NCBI GenBank assembly: GCA_017542475.1
Contig: JAFXXD010000012.1
Location: forward strand, 1-64,000
DNA: 64,000 nt
Direction: 5' to 3'
Source of the DNA: Ruminococcus sp.
GTDB lineage: Bacteria; Bacillota; Clostridia; Oscillospirales; Ruminococcaceae
Part shown: positions 1-7,684 of the stretch, piece after piece
Layout of the letters: each line of letters begins with the position of its first letter
Position numbering within the stretch: position 1 is the stretch's first letter
The notes under the pieces: generated by a model
Database searches by the model: none
What the model saw: only the letters and a program-made list of their open reading frames with translations
Told to the model about the DNA's origin: nothing
Made by a program: the position numbers and the translations under genes

Positions 1-115
1 CCTGAGCTTCTTTCTTTGTGGAGAAACCACGCTTCTGTGTCTGCTTGCGTTCTCCACGGCTGTCGGTGTAGCGGTAGATCACACGCCACTTGCTGCCGTC
101 CTTGTAGACTGACAT
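1..115 (-). CDS. Tyrosine recombinase/integrase, N-terminal fragment (cut by window edge)
   Basis: The reverse strand reads from an ATG at 115 and runs off the left edge, giving about 38 residues that begin MSVYKDGSKWRVIYRY and continue into a GERKQTQKRGF stretch ending in KKEA. This is the AP2-like arm-binding beta-sheet domain found at the start of Tn916-type and phage tyrosine integrases: a short Y/W-rich strand, a basic strand, then G-F-x-T-K-x-E-A. A ribosome-binding site (AAGGAAGTGA) overlaps the stop codon of the small gene just upstream, so the two are co-transcribed as an excisionase-integrase pair. The catalytic domain is outside the window. The family call rests on the N-terminal domain and the context. 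Confidence 0.8.
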   Translation of the reverse strand, partial: MSVYKDGSKWRVIYRYTDSRGERKQTQKRGFSTKKEAQ

Positions 116-119
116 CGTA

Positions 120-323
120 TCACTTCCTTTCGCTGTCCTCAGCAGAACCGCCGTAGCAAGTTCTTTCGAGGAAGTATTGTCTGTTCACTCTGCCTGAGAT
201 CGTGATATATCCCTTGGCTTCAAGCTCCTTGTTGAGCTTCTGCACTATCTTATAAGCATAGGACTTGGATACATCAAGCTCCCTGGCAACATCTTCTACT
301 CTCATAAAATTTTTATCTGTCAT
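120..323 (-). CDS. Small helix-turn-helix excisionase-like protein
   Basis: A 67-residue protein with a winged-helix core: RVEDVARELDVSKSYAYKIV is a recognisable helix-turn-helix and is followed by a wing (GYITISGRVNRQYF). Proteins of this size and form sit directly upstream of tyrosine integrases in integrative elements, where they act as excisionases or control integrase expression. The start at 323 is chosen over an ATG 21 bases upstream because AGAAAGGAGAT lies 7 bases before it; the upstream ATG has no such site. Its stop codon overlaps the integrase ribosome-binding site. Whether it is a true excisionase or only a DNA-binding regulator is not decidable from sequence. Confidence 0.72.
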   Translation of the reverse strand: MTDKNFMRVEDVARELDVSKSYAYKIVQKLNKELEAKGYITISGRVNRQYFLERTCYGGSAEDSERK

Positions 324-344
324 TAAGAGTATCTCCTTTCTCAT

Positions 345-406
345 AACTTAACTCTAAATCGTTAAGTTCCGATTTTATTATACTAAACATATAACGTTAT
401 GTTAAG
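345..406. promoter_or_regulatory. Palindromic operator cluster between divergent xis and xre genes
   Basis: AACTTAAC (345-352) and GTTAAGTT (361-368) form a perfect 8-base inverted repeat with an 8-base spacer. A 10-base palindrome ATAACGTTAT (391-400) and a further half-site GTTAAG (401-406) follow. The sites lie just upstream of the excisionase start and about 35-95 bases upstream of the xre promoter, the expected place for an operator of the XRE-type regulator. Binding is inferred. Confidence 0.55.
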
Positions 407-440
407 TATAAAATAACTAAACATTTTTATTTCTACTATC

Positions 441-470
441 TTGGCAAACACTAAGCATATATGTTATAAT
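441..470 (+). promoter_or_regulatory. SigA-type promoter of the xre-HEPN operon
   Basis: TTGGCA (441-446) and TATAAT (465-470) are separated by 18 bases. The predicted transcript starts about 50 bases before the xre start codon. The core is a good match to the vegetative consensus. Confidence 0.7.
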
Positions 471-528
471 TGATTTGTGAAATATGGCGGCGCAGATCGT
501 CAGCCGATTGAAAATGGAGGGCAACAAT

Positions 529-1011
529 ATGGCAATAGGTGAGAGGATCAGGTTTATCAGAAACCTCAGAGGTATGACGCAGAAGTTCTTGGGCTTGCAG
601 GTCGGCTTCTCGGAACGGACAGCCGATATTCGTATGGCGCAGTATGAATCCGGTTCGAGAACGCCCAAAGCTGACCTTGTAGAGCAGCTTGCCGATGCAC
701 TTGACGTATCGACCGAGGCTCTGAACGTACCGAACATTGACAGCTACACTGGGCTTATACACACGCTGTTTGCTTTAGAGGACTTATACGGCTTCAAGAT
801 CGACCGTCTGGACGGAGAAATATGTATCCGCATCAACAGGCAGAACGGCTCGACCTTTGCGAAGATGACAGGTCTGCTCGAACCCTGGGAGGAAATGGCT
901 CAGAAGTACCGCAATGGGGAAATCAGCCGTGAGGAGTATGATCAGTGGAGATACAGGTATCCGAGGTCGGAGGCGGAGAGGAATAATCTTGCTCATAATA
1001 ATAATGACTAA
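529..1011 (+). CDS. XRE-family helix-turn-helix regulator of the mobile element
   Basis: A 160-residue protein. Residues 3-65 form an HTH_3/Cro-CI domain (GERIRFIRNLRGMTQKFLG, then YESGSRTPKADLVEQLADAL). The C-terminal part contains ALEDLYGFKID and ends EEYDQWRYRYP, a module common in regulators carried by Clostridial integrative elements. The start at 529 is preceded by GGAGGG at 516-521; the ATG at 484 is in frame but lacks a ribosome-binding site. It is divergent from the integrase/excisionase pair and lies 22 bases upstream of the HEPN-motif gene, with which it shares a promoter. It probably represses its own operon and/or the excision genes (inference). Confidence 0.8.
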   Translation: MAIGERIRFIRNLRGMTQKFLGLQVGFSERTADIRMAQYESGSRTPKADLVEQLADALDVSTEALNVPNIDSYTGLIHTLFALEDLYGFKIDRLDGEICIRINRQNGSTFAKMTGLLEPWEEMAQKYRNGEISREEYDQWRYRYPRSEAERNNLAHNNND

Positions 1012-1033
1012 CCACTTTATGAAAGGAGCAGCA

Positions 1034-2218
1034 ATGAGTATTGAAGATATTAAAAATGATATTAGAGACCTATTGGCTGATGTAAGTCAAGTTTCGGATA
1101 AAACATTAAAAGAAGGTACGGAAGAGATTGTTAATGGTATATCAGCAACTTTATTGTCTGAATACGAACATCATGAATTGGCAATTATTCCTTTGGAACC
1201 TGATTTAGTGGCATACTGCTTTAGCGAAATCTTAGGTTTTAAGGTTGAGCGCCGCATATTCGAGAAAATGGATTATATTATAGATTTTGATTATAAAGGG
1301 TCATTTGCTTCTATTCAGCATTCCAAATTGAGCTATAGATTGAATATTGTAACGAAATATAAAACAGAATTCCTACTAATACTTGAAAAAATAAAGCCTT
1401 TGATTGAACAATTATTTAGCCTATTGGCAGAGAAATCATTATCCACAGATGATTTTTCAATGAAGAATGAAGCGCCTGAATACCTTTCAAAACTGGAATT
1501 TTACCAAAATCGTATTGAATCTTTAGAAAACAGACGAGATTTAATTACTGAAAAACTATATGGGCAATATGATGTTATAAAACTTGAGCGTGGAGAATGT
1601 TGGAAGCCAAAAGGTCAAGAATATCTAAACAACTTATCAAAAGAGATTGAATATGACATCGAAGCGTATATAGACACATTTTATTCCGCAATAGAACATA
1701 TTTTAACTATGCTTTACCCTTTTATCGCAGGTACAGGTATTTCTTTTTATAAGGATTACTTGCGCAATACAAAATGGACATGGAAAGCAAAAATTAACAG
1801 CGTGTGTGGAAGCACAGTACCTACGGATATTGTAGATAAACTTGATAAAATAAAGGAAGTTTATCGAAATCATAATGCACACGGTGCTTTTTCGAGAGAA
1901 ATGATGGCATATATTCAAATTCCGAATTTTGGAAGATTTCCTATCTACATAGGTAAGAAGTATCTTAAAGGCTTTGCAGAAGGTGAAAGCGATAGTATAA
2001 CATTTGATATGTACTTATCAGCCAAAAAAACATTTTGTGACTTTATTGGCTTCCTTGATTCACATTTTTCTATTCCAATGCTCATGATTCGCAGCGGACT
2101 TCCTATTCCAACAGATACAAGTCTATACATGAAAGGCATAACAAGTAAAGAAGACGCAGAAGAATTTGTTGATAAAATGTGGTATGAGATTGATAATCAA
2201 TTCAATATGGATTGGTAA
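1034..2218 (+). CDS. HEPN-motif protein, candidate RNase/defence cargo
   Basis: A 394-residue protein with no signal peptide or membrane segment. The clearest signal is RNHNAH at residues 278-283: an R-polar-x3-H motif, the canonical HEPN RNase signature, in a helix preceded by DKLDKIKEVY. About 60 residues earlier a helix reading AIEHILTMLYPF matches the first helix of many HEPN domains. The N-terminal 200 residues are mostly helical and unrecognised. HEPN proteins are commonly RNA-cleaving effectors of toxin-antitoxin and abortive-infection systems, but many act otherwise. The gene is visibly more AT-rich than its neighbours, follows the xre gene by 22 bases behind AAAGGAGCAG, and ends at a hairpin. 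The motif is seen; the activity is inferred. Confidence 0.6.
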   Translation: MSIEDIKNDIRDLLADVSQVSDKTLKEGTEEIVNGISATLLSEYEHHELAIIPLEPDLVAYCFSEILGFKVERRIFEKMDYIIDFDYKGSFASIQHSKLSYRLNIVTKYKTEFLLILEKIKPLIEQLFSLLAEKSLSTDDFSMKNEAPEYLSKLEFYQNRIESLENRRDLITEKLYGQYDVIKLERGECWKPKGQEYLNNLSKEIEYDIEAYIDTFYSAIEHILTMLYPFIAGTGISFYKDYLRNTKWTWKAKINSVCGSTVPTDIVDKLDKIKEVYRNHNAHGAFSREMMAYIQIPNFGRFPIYIGKKYLKGFAEGESDSITFDMYLSAKKTFCDFIGFLDSHFSIPMLMIRSGLPIPTDTSLYMKGITSKEDAEEFVDKMWYEIDNQFNMDW

Positions 2219-2230
2219 CATAAACACAAA

Positions 2231-2268
2231 AAGAGCTATCCGATTCAAATACGAATCAGATAGCTCTT
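2231..2268 (+). terminator. Hairpin after the HEPN-motif gene
   Basis: A long stem with arms AAGAGCTATC and GATAGCTCTT, plus inner GATTC/GAATC pairing around AAATAC. The downstream sequence is only moderately T-rich (ATCTTTTC), so termination is likely but not certain. Confidence 0.6.
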
Positions 2269-2294
2269 ATCTTTTCAGACAATATTTATATTAC

Positions 2295-2332
2295 TGTTGC
2301 CGATGATAGAGAATTGTTGCCAAATCGTTGCC
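2295..2332. repeat. Three GTTGCC direct repeats near the element end
   Basis: TGTTGCC occurs at 2295-2301 and 2315-2321, and GTTGCC at 2327-2332. The spacings are 20 and about 11-12 bases, close to two and one helical turns. They lie 60-100 bases inside the putative attachment site, the position of arm-type sites bound by the N-terminal domain of Tn916-like integrases. Function is inferred. Confidence 0.45.
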
Positions 2333-2391
2333 ACTTAGCTTAACTATGCCTTGAAAAGCACGGTATTACGCCATTTCAGCAATCGCTTGCA

Positions 2392-2406
2392 TTATTCCCA
2401 CTCAAT
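2392..2406 (-). other. Putative attachment-site core matching the 3' end of guaA
   Basis: On the reverse strand these bases read ATTGAGTGGGAATAA, encoding I-E-W-E-stop, the conserved end of GMP synthase (guaA). The 3' end of guaA is a known integration site for integrative elements of Firmicutes. The reverse-strand sequence upstream of it (to the right) does not encode GuaA, so this is a duplicated core or a remnant of stacked insertions. The gap 2219-2530 holds this core, the three direct repeats and the hairpin, and no gene I can see. Confidence 0.5.
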
Positions 2407-2530
2407 AATAGAAGATAAAATCTTTTGATATAGTGCTTCTTGTCCAAAGCACAGGAAGCATTTTTTGTGGTTGTGGTGAATAGAAAAAACGCCTCCTTTG
2501 TGGTATCGTGGTGTCGGAGGAGGTGAGAAA

Positions 2531-2713
2531 ATGGGCAAAAACAGGACGATACCGTTCGGCTACATGATGCAGAACGGTAAATGGGGAATAATAATACAAG
2601 ATACCAATGATTTGTTGAGATATTGCCAATTGTCTAATGTGGTAATAACTGATATACAATCAAAGAAATGTGAAGAAACAATTAATGATTTGAAAAGAAT
2701 TATGATGGCTTAA
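2531..2713 (+). CDS. Small protein, probable relic of a recombinase-associated ORF
   Basis: A 60-residue protein starting after a strong ribosome-binding site (GGAGGAGGTGAG). Its first third (KNRTIPFGYMMQNGK) resembles the short IPFGY-x-x-x-x-G-K segment seen in recombinases and small recombinase-associated proteins of Clostridial mobile elements. The remainder (DTNDLLRYCQLSNVVITDI) does not continue that family, so it may be a truncated or decayed copy. It stands alone between the element end and the chromosomal metallo-hydrolase gene. Function unknown. Confidence 0.45.
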   Translation: MGKNRTIPFGYMMQNGKWGIIIQDTNDLLRYCQLSNVVITDIQSKKCEETINDLKRIMMA

Positions 2714-2890
2714 TTGTCATCCTACCAATCTGTGCCGAGATAGTCCTATTCTTTTTATTATTATGTTAGTATGTCATTGAAAAAAGGCAACTCTACATAG
2801 GTCAAGGGGAGATATTTGCCTACTTTACCGCGTTTTATATCGTATCTAAATTGCTCCACCTCTACAGCGCCAATGGGGCGCGCGCAGTTT

Positions 2891-2924
2891 CGCGGTTCAG
2901 TTTTACTGAGCCGCGAATTTTTTT
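2891..2924 (+). terminator. Rho-independent terminator
   Basis: Stem arms CGCGGTTCAG and CTGAGCCGCG (one G-T pair) with a short TTTTA loop, followed by AATTTTTTT. It insulates the following metallo-hydrolase gene from the mobile-element remnant. Confidence 0.8.
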
Positions 2925-2969
2925 ATTCCGCGTTCCATAACGAATAAAAATCGGAGTGGTGATATTTAG

Positions 2970-3701
2970 ATGAACATATATGAATTCATGAGCAGGCTGT
3001 ATCCTGCCGTAACCGACAGCGAAAAAAAAGCAGGCAATATCCATTATTATGCTCAGAGCAGTATCACCTGTTATGTGATAAAAGGAAAGCACGGCGACTT
3101 GCTCATAGACACGGGAATGCCGCAGGTATGGGACGGTCTGAAACGCTGGCTTGAAAGTTATGATGTAAGATATGTTCTGCTGACGCACGCTCACGCCGAC
3201 CACGACTGGAATGTGAGAAAGCTCCAGCGGACAGGAGCAAAGATACTGCTTTGCGAAAGAGACAAAACGCTTCGCCGAAATTATATGTCGCAGAGGGTAA
3301 AGCCGACATTGCCGAGGTATACATTCCGAAATTACACACAGTGGATAAACGGAAGCATTTTCAGAAGTCCTGCGTATGATGCTGACTATTATTTTGGCAG
3401 CAGCGAGCGCGGTTTGCTGCGTGAACTCGGATTTTCTGCCGATATAGTGCCGCTTCCCGGACATACATTCGGCTCGGTCGGTGTTATTGGCAATGGAGTC
3501 CTCTACTGTGGAGATGCTTTCACCGCACTTTGGAAACGTCCTGACATAACTCCTCATGCGGTCAGTCCGAAGCTGATGCGAAAGTCCCTCGAACGAATAG
3601 CTGCGCTCTCGCCTGAGTGGTTAGCGTGCGGACACGGGCTGCCAATGAGGTTTGAAAAGGCTTTGCCTGTAATTGAAGAATATCTCAGTAAGAACAAATA
3701 G
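2970..3701 (+). CDS. Metallo-beta-lactamase-fold hydrolase
   Basis: A 243-residue cytoplasmic protein with the MBL-fold metal-binding motif H73-x-H75-x-D77-H78 (THAHADHDWN). A later GHTFGSVG supplies the third His ligand, CGDAF the bridging Asp and GHG the last His. The start follows GGAGTGGTGA. Such stand-alone MBL proteins hydrolyse thioesters, lactones or phosphodiesters; the substrate cannot be told. It lies 17 bases upstream of the membrane HExxH peptidase gene and probably shares its transcript. The shared hairpin at 4461-4495 ends the pair. Confidence 0.85.
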   Translation: MNIYEFMSRLYPAVTDSEKKAGNIHYYAQSSITCYVIKGKHGDLLIDTGMPQVWDGLKRWLESYDVRYVLLTHAHADHDWNVRKLQRTGAKILLCERDKTLRRNYMSQRVKPTLPRYTFRNYTQWINGSIFRSPAYDADYYFGSSERGLLRELGFSADIVPLPGHTFGSVGVIGNGVLYCGDAFTALWKRPDITPHAVSPKLMRKSLERIAALSPEWLACGHGLPMRFEKALPVIEEYLSKNK

Positions 3702-3718
3702 AATTTGGAGAAAAGAAT

Positions 3719-4459
3719 ATGAAAACAAAGAAACGTATCCTGTTTGCCGCTTTAATACTGATTCTGCTGTCAGCATTGACCGTTTGCTTCTTTCAGTTCA
3801 CGCAGTGCGGCTATCTGATGACAATTCCGTACAGGGCGTCATTCACTGAAATAGACGAGCACGTTTTCGTCAACAAAAACAATTCTATGAACAGTAAGGA
3901 GATACTCTCCCTAATTGGTCAGGCTAAAGAGCGTGACGAGGCTTTTTTCGGAGAGCTGCATTTTACAGATGATACATACTTCATTTTCTGCGATGATGAG
4001 AAGCTCATCGGAAAGCTCGGTGAAGACCACGCAGCTGTCACTCCGAGCGTACTGCTGAAAAAACATTATATCTGCATATCCGATGACTACCTCGACCTCG
4101 ATATTCTCGCGCACGAGATAACTCACGCGGAGCTTCATACCCGTCTTTCGCGTAGCGCTCTGAAAAGGATTCCGACATGGTTCGACGAGGGACTTGCCAC
4201 GCAGAATGACTACCGCGAGATGTACAGCGAGGAGCAGTGGGTCAGTCAGACCGACAACGGAAAGAATACAATCGCTCCCGAAGATATGGACACTCCGCAG
4301 GAGTTCTATGCAGGCGAAAAAGATGACAGGCGCTTCCGCTATCTGAATGCAAAGCACGAGATGTCGGTGTGGATGAAAGCACACGGACAGCAGGGCTTGC
4401 TGGAGCTTATAAATAAGCTCAATGACGGAACGGATTTCAATACTGCATATGAAGAATAA
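3719..4459 (+). CDS. Membrane-anchored HExxH metallopeptidase-like protein
   Basis: A 246-residue protein with a single N-terminal membrane segment (residues about 6-28, followed by an extracytoplasmic domain) and a gluzincin-type zinc site: H132-E-I-T-H136 and the downstream Glu in WFDEGLA (E157). The arrangement resembles the collagenase-like/peptidase MA superfamily proteins that face the outside of the membrane. The substrate is unknown. The ribosome-binding site is TTGGAGAAAAG. It is probably co-transcribed with the MBL-fold hydrolase upstream. The motif is seen; proteolysis is inferred from it. Confidence 0.75.
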   Translation: MKTKKRILFAALILILLSALTVCFFQFTQCGYLMTIPYRASFTEIDEHVFVNKNNSMNSKEILSLIGQAKERDEAFFGELHFTDDTYFIFCDDEKLIGKLGEDHAAVTPSVLLKKHYICISDDYLDLDILAHEITHAELHTRLSRSALKRIPTWFDEGLATQNDYREMYSEEQWVSQTDNGKNTIAPEDMDTPQEFYAGEKDDRRFRYLNAKHEMSVWMKAHGQQGLLELINKLNDGTDFNTAYEE

Positions 4460-4460
4460 A

Positions 4461-4495
4461 TAGAATGCCCCGCTTCAGAAAAGCGGGGCATTCTA
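4461..4495. terminator. Bidirectional hairpin between convergent genes
   Basis: A perfect 15-base stem, arms at 4461-4475 and 4481-4495 (core GAATGCCCCGCTT), with a CAGAA loop. It separates the HExxH gene from the convergent repeat-rich gene. There is no long T-run. Confidence 0.65.
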
Positions 4496-4517
4496 TTGGC
4501 ATTACTGTTTACACACT

Positions 4518-6164
4518 TCATTTATTATTACCGAGTGTTGGCTGTGCGGTGGTGTTTTTGGTCATTTCCTTTTTCTGCTCCATAGACTTGGCATAATCCC
4601 CCTTTATCTTCTCCTGCTGCTGTATCCTCTGCTTTTCGTGAAGGGCGTTCTGCATAAATTTTCCGTAGAAGTTTTCGCCTTTTGTTTTGATCATGTCATC
4701 GACCATTCTGTCGAGTGCGCCAATTGAGGTACCGCCGTAGCTCAGTACAGTGTCCTTGAATGGTTCGCTTTCAAGAATCCTCACCGCCTCGTTATTAAAG
4801 GTAATGTCATTTGGTTTGTCACCCTTTTTCTCATGTATCTTTGCGTTTATAAACAGCGCGGTAAGATTAAGCACACCTCTTTTAGCAGCCTCATACTCCA
4901 TATTGCCAAGCTCATTCTTACCATTCTCCAGGCTTTGGATGTATACATTCGGGTCATGACTGAAGTGGTAATCATATTCTACACCGCTCTGCTCTGTCCC
5001 CTTTTCGGGCTCGTTATTCTCCTTTTCAGGCTCGTCTGTCTCTATTTCGGGCTCATCTGTCTCTATTTCAGTCTGCTCGGATTCCTTTGCGGCATCTTCT
5101 GAAGTATTGCTCTTTGCCTCTTCAGCAAGGCGTTTTCTTTCCTTGGCAGCCTCCATTTTCGGGTCGGGCTGGTATTCCACACCCATTTCCGTAAGCTTCT
5201 CCTCAATGGCACTGATAAGATTCAGGCTCGACTCATAGCGATGCCTGCCCATAGGAGTTTTGGGGCGCCAGTTCATATCATCGTATTCCACACCCGCCTC
5301 TTCTCTCTTTGAGCCTGCGTATTTCATCGCTTCTTCTCTGGTCTTGAGCATGGACTTTATGACCGCCGCGTTGGCTTCTTCAAACTTATCGGTGACATTT
5401 ATGGAATGGGCTATCTGCATATGCATATCGTGGTATGCGTTAACGAGAGCCTTGTGCTGACCTGATGAGCCTCTCAAGCCTAAAAAGCCCTTATCCTCAA
5501 GACCGACAGATGCCCTTTCCATCTTTGTGTTGAGGTCTCTGAGGAATTGTCTTTCGTTCTCGGGGCGGTAAATGCTTTCTTTCCTGGTATTTGACTTAGT
5601 CTTGCCTGTCTCCGGCTCGGTCTCGCCTGTCTCCGGCACGGTCTCACCTTTTTCCGGCTTGGTCTTGCCTTTTTCCGGCTCGGCCTCGCCCTTTTTTGAC
5701 TTTGTCTTATCGGGAGCTTCCTTTTCATTTGCTTTCCTTTTTTCAGCTTCAAGAGCATCCATGGCTGGTATATCCCTCTCAATATCCCAAGTGTTAGGTG
5801 TGATGCCCATCATGCCACCAATAAGAGCAACTGCCTTCTCATATTCATCATTGTCGACTGCATCGACTCCTGCATTGTAGTTGTTTTTCTTTCTAAATGG
5901 TATTTTGGGATTGTTATTATCTGCGTTGCTTCTTTCGTTGAGCCAGTCAAAGAAGCCCTCAAGCTTGTTAAGCCCCTGCTCGACCGTCTTTTCGTCATCA
6001 GAGCAAAGATCGCCGATTCCGCTTACGATCCTCTTGGTCTTTTCATCCTTGTTGAAATAGCCTTTTTCGTATGCAGTCTTGTAGCTTTCATGCATCCTGA
6101 TAAGTGTATACTTATCCCATTGATCAATTTCAAGTACCACTGCAGCTGTCATTTTTCTTGGCAT
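4518..6164 (-). CDS. Hypothetical repeat-rich charged protein
   Basis: A 548-residue cytoplasmic protein that I do not recognise. It starts MPRKMTAAVVLEIDQWDKYT after AGGAGTG. The middle (residues about 150-200) is a low-complexity array of P-E-x-G-x-T units (PEKGKTKPEKGET, PETGETEPETGKT). A second acidic array near residue 375 repeats EIETDEPE, then EKENNEPEKGTE. The stretches between are predicted helical (ALVNAYHDMHMQIAHSIN; AIEEKLTEMGVEY). There is no signal peptide, membrane segment or catalytic motif. The tandem units suggest slippage-prone expansion. It is monocistronic, with convergent and divergent neighbours. Possibly a scaffold or spacer protein, but no function can be assigned. 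Confidence 0.75.
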   Translation of the reverse strand: MPRKMTAAVVLEIDQWDKYTLIRMHESYKTAYEKGYFNKDEKTKRIVSGIGDLCSDDEKTVEQGLNKLEGFFDWLNERSNADNNNPKIPFRKKNNYNAGVDAVDNDEYEKAVALIGGMMGITPNTWDIERDIPAMDALEAEKRKANEKEAPDKTKSKKGEAEPEKGKTKPEKGETVPETGETEPETGKTKSNTRKESIYRPENERQFLRDLNTKMERASVGLEDKGFLGLRGSSGQHKALVNAYHDMHMQIAHSINVTDKFEEANAAVIKSMLKTREEAMKYAGSKREEAGVEYDDMNWRPKTPMGRHRYESSLNLISAIEEKLTEMGVEYQPDPKMEAAKERKRLAEEAKSNTSEDAAKESEQTEIETDEPEIETDEPEKENNEPEKGTEQSGVEYDYHFSHDPNVYIQSLENGKNELGNMEYEAAKRGVLNLTALFINAKIHEKKGDKPNDITFNNEAVRILESEPFKDTVLSYGGTSIGALDRMVDDMIKTKGENFYGKFMQNALHEKQRIQQQEKIKGDYAKSMEQKKEMTKNTTAQPTLGNNK

Positions 6165-6356
6165 AGATCATCACTCCTAATACTTATCTGAAAATCAGAT
6201 GACTGAATAACATTCTCTGATAATAATACCCCTGAAATCATATAAATGGTTGCATAAAAAATTTCTTATCAAGTATCGGAATCCGCAAAGCTCAAAACGC
6301 CTCGGCTCTGTCGGTGCATATACGAACCGATAGCAGATAAATCATCAGATAGGCTA

Positions 6357-6385
6357 TTGACAAGTACTGTCATATCTGCTATACT
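6357..6385 (+). promoter_or_regulatory. SigA-type promoter of the GntR/ABC operon
   Basis: TTGACA (6357-6362), 17 bases, TATACT (6380-6385). It drives the gntR gene starting at 6426 and probably all five genes to 11089. In YtrA systems the GntR protein binds at such a promoter. Confidence 0.75.
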
Positions 6386-6425
6386 GTATATAAGTCGATA
6401 TATACGATGTGGCAAAGGAGACGCT

Positions 6426-6797
6426 ATGGATATCATAATAAAGAATAAGTCCGAGCTGCCGATATATGAGCAGATAGAGCAGCAAATAAAGGCTCAGATA
6501 CTCGACGGCACCCTCGCTGAGAACGAGCCTATGCCCTCTATGCGGCAGCTCGCACGCGACCTCAAGATAAGCATAATCACGACTACGCGCGTCTACAATG
6601 ACCTCGCTGACGCGGGCTTCCTTGTCTCGGCAGCAGGCAAGGGCTTCTTCGTAGCTCCGCGCACGGACGAGCTCCTGCGCGAGCGGATGCTCTTTGAAAT
6701 GGAGGACAGCCTGCTGAAGGCGGTCGAGAGCGGACGTAGCATAGGGCTCACAGACGATGAGATAGCCGACGCACTTAAAAGGATAATGGAGGAATAA
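6426..6797 (+). CDS. GntR-family (YtrA-type) transcriptional regulator
   Basis: A 123-residue protein with an N-terminal winged helix (PIYEQIEQQIKAQILDG, then MPSMRQLARDLKISIITTTR, wing GFLVSAAGKGFFV) and only about 45 further residues. This is the short YtrA subfamily, which lacks a large effector domain. YtrA repressors control ABC transporter operons induced by cell-wall-active antibiotics. The start at 6426 follows AAAGGAGACGCT; an ATG 69 bases upstream lies within the core promoter. The stop is 2 bases before the ATPase gene. The ligand is unknown. Confidence 0.88.
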   Translation: MDIIIKNKSELPIYEQIEQQIKAQILDGTLAENEPMPSMRQLARDLKISIITTTRVYNDLADAGFLVSAAGKGFFVAPRTDELLRERMLFEMEDSLLKAVESGRSIGLTDDEIADALKRIMEE

Positions 6798-6799
6798 AT

Positions 6800-7684
6800 A
6801 TGGAAAACATTCTCGAAATAAACGGACTGTGCAAGACCTACGGTGACTTCTCGCTCAAAAGCGTCACATTCTCCCTGCCGAAGGGCTATATTATGGGCTT
6901 TGTCGGGCAGAACGGCTCTGGCAAGACGACCACTATCCGCTCGATACTCAATATGGCTAAGACCGACAAGGGAAGCATAAAGATATTCGGGCTCGACAGC
7001 GTCAAGGACACCATTGCCGTTAAGGAGCGTCTCGGCGTGGTATTTGACAGCCTCTACCTCGCCGAGCACCTCAGCGTGAAGCAGCTTGAAAGGCAGATAC
7101 GCCCCTTCTACAAGGAGTGGGACACAAAGGAGTTCTTCCGCCGTATCAGCGAATTCGGTCTGCCCGACAGCAAGAGCGTCGGAACATTCTCGAAGGGTAT
7201 GAAGATGAAGCTGATGATAGCTGTCGCACTCTCGCACAATGCCGAGCTGATGATACTCGACGAGCCTACGAGCGGTCTTGACCCCGTTGCACGCGATGAG
7301 CTCCTCGACATATTGACCGAGTACATCGCAAACGAGAACAGAGGAGTGCTGTTCTCCACGCATATCACCGCCGATGTTGAGCGTATCGCGGACTATGTCA
7401 CCGTGCTCCACAACGGAAAGGTGTGGTTCACGGGTACGAAGGACGAGCTCACCGAGAAATACGCCGTCCTGAAGGGTGCGGAGAAGTATCTCCCCGACGG
7501 TCTGAGGGAGAAGCTGATAGGCTTCCACGCCTACCGCAACGGATTCGAGGCTCTTATCAGCACCGACGACCTCAGAGGTCTGCCCGACAAGCTCGAATAC
7601 GAAAAGGCGAGCATCGACGAGATGCTGGTCTACATCGCAAAGGAGGACAAAAATGAGGGACACTCTGATAATAATGAGGTTTGA
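6800..7684 (+). CDS. ABC transporter ATP-binding protein (YtrB-like)
   Basis: A 294-residue ATPase: Walker A GQNGSGKT (residues 36-43), signature FSKGMKMKL in place of LSGGQ, Walker B LMILDEPTSGLD, and the switch His in STHITAD. The degenerate SKGM signature and overall form match the YtrB/BcrA-like drug/lantibiotic exporters. Its last 32 bases overlap the first permease gene, implying translational coupling. It should energise the two following permeases. The exported substrate is unknown. Confidence 0.9.
   Translation: MENILEINGLCKTYGDFSLKSVTFSLPKGYIMGFVGQNGSGKTTTIRSILNMAKTDKGSIKIFGLDSVKDTIAVKERLGVVFDSLYLAEHLSVKQLERQIRPFYKEWDTKEFFRRISEFGLPDSKSVGTFSKGMKMKLMIAVALSHNAELMILDEPTSGLDPVARDELLDILTEYIANENRGVLFSTHITADVERIADYVTVLHNGKVWFTGTKDELTEKYAVLKGAEKYLPDGLREKLIGFHAYRNGFEALISTDDLRGLPDKLEYEKASIDEMLVYIAKEDKNEGHSDNNEV

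Noticed and set aside
417..762. Reverse-strand open frames of about 105 codons over the xre promoter and gene
   Set aside because: They lie opposite the xre gene and its promoter, lack ribosome-binding sites, and do not match any family.
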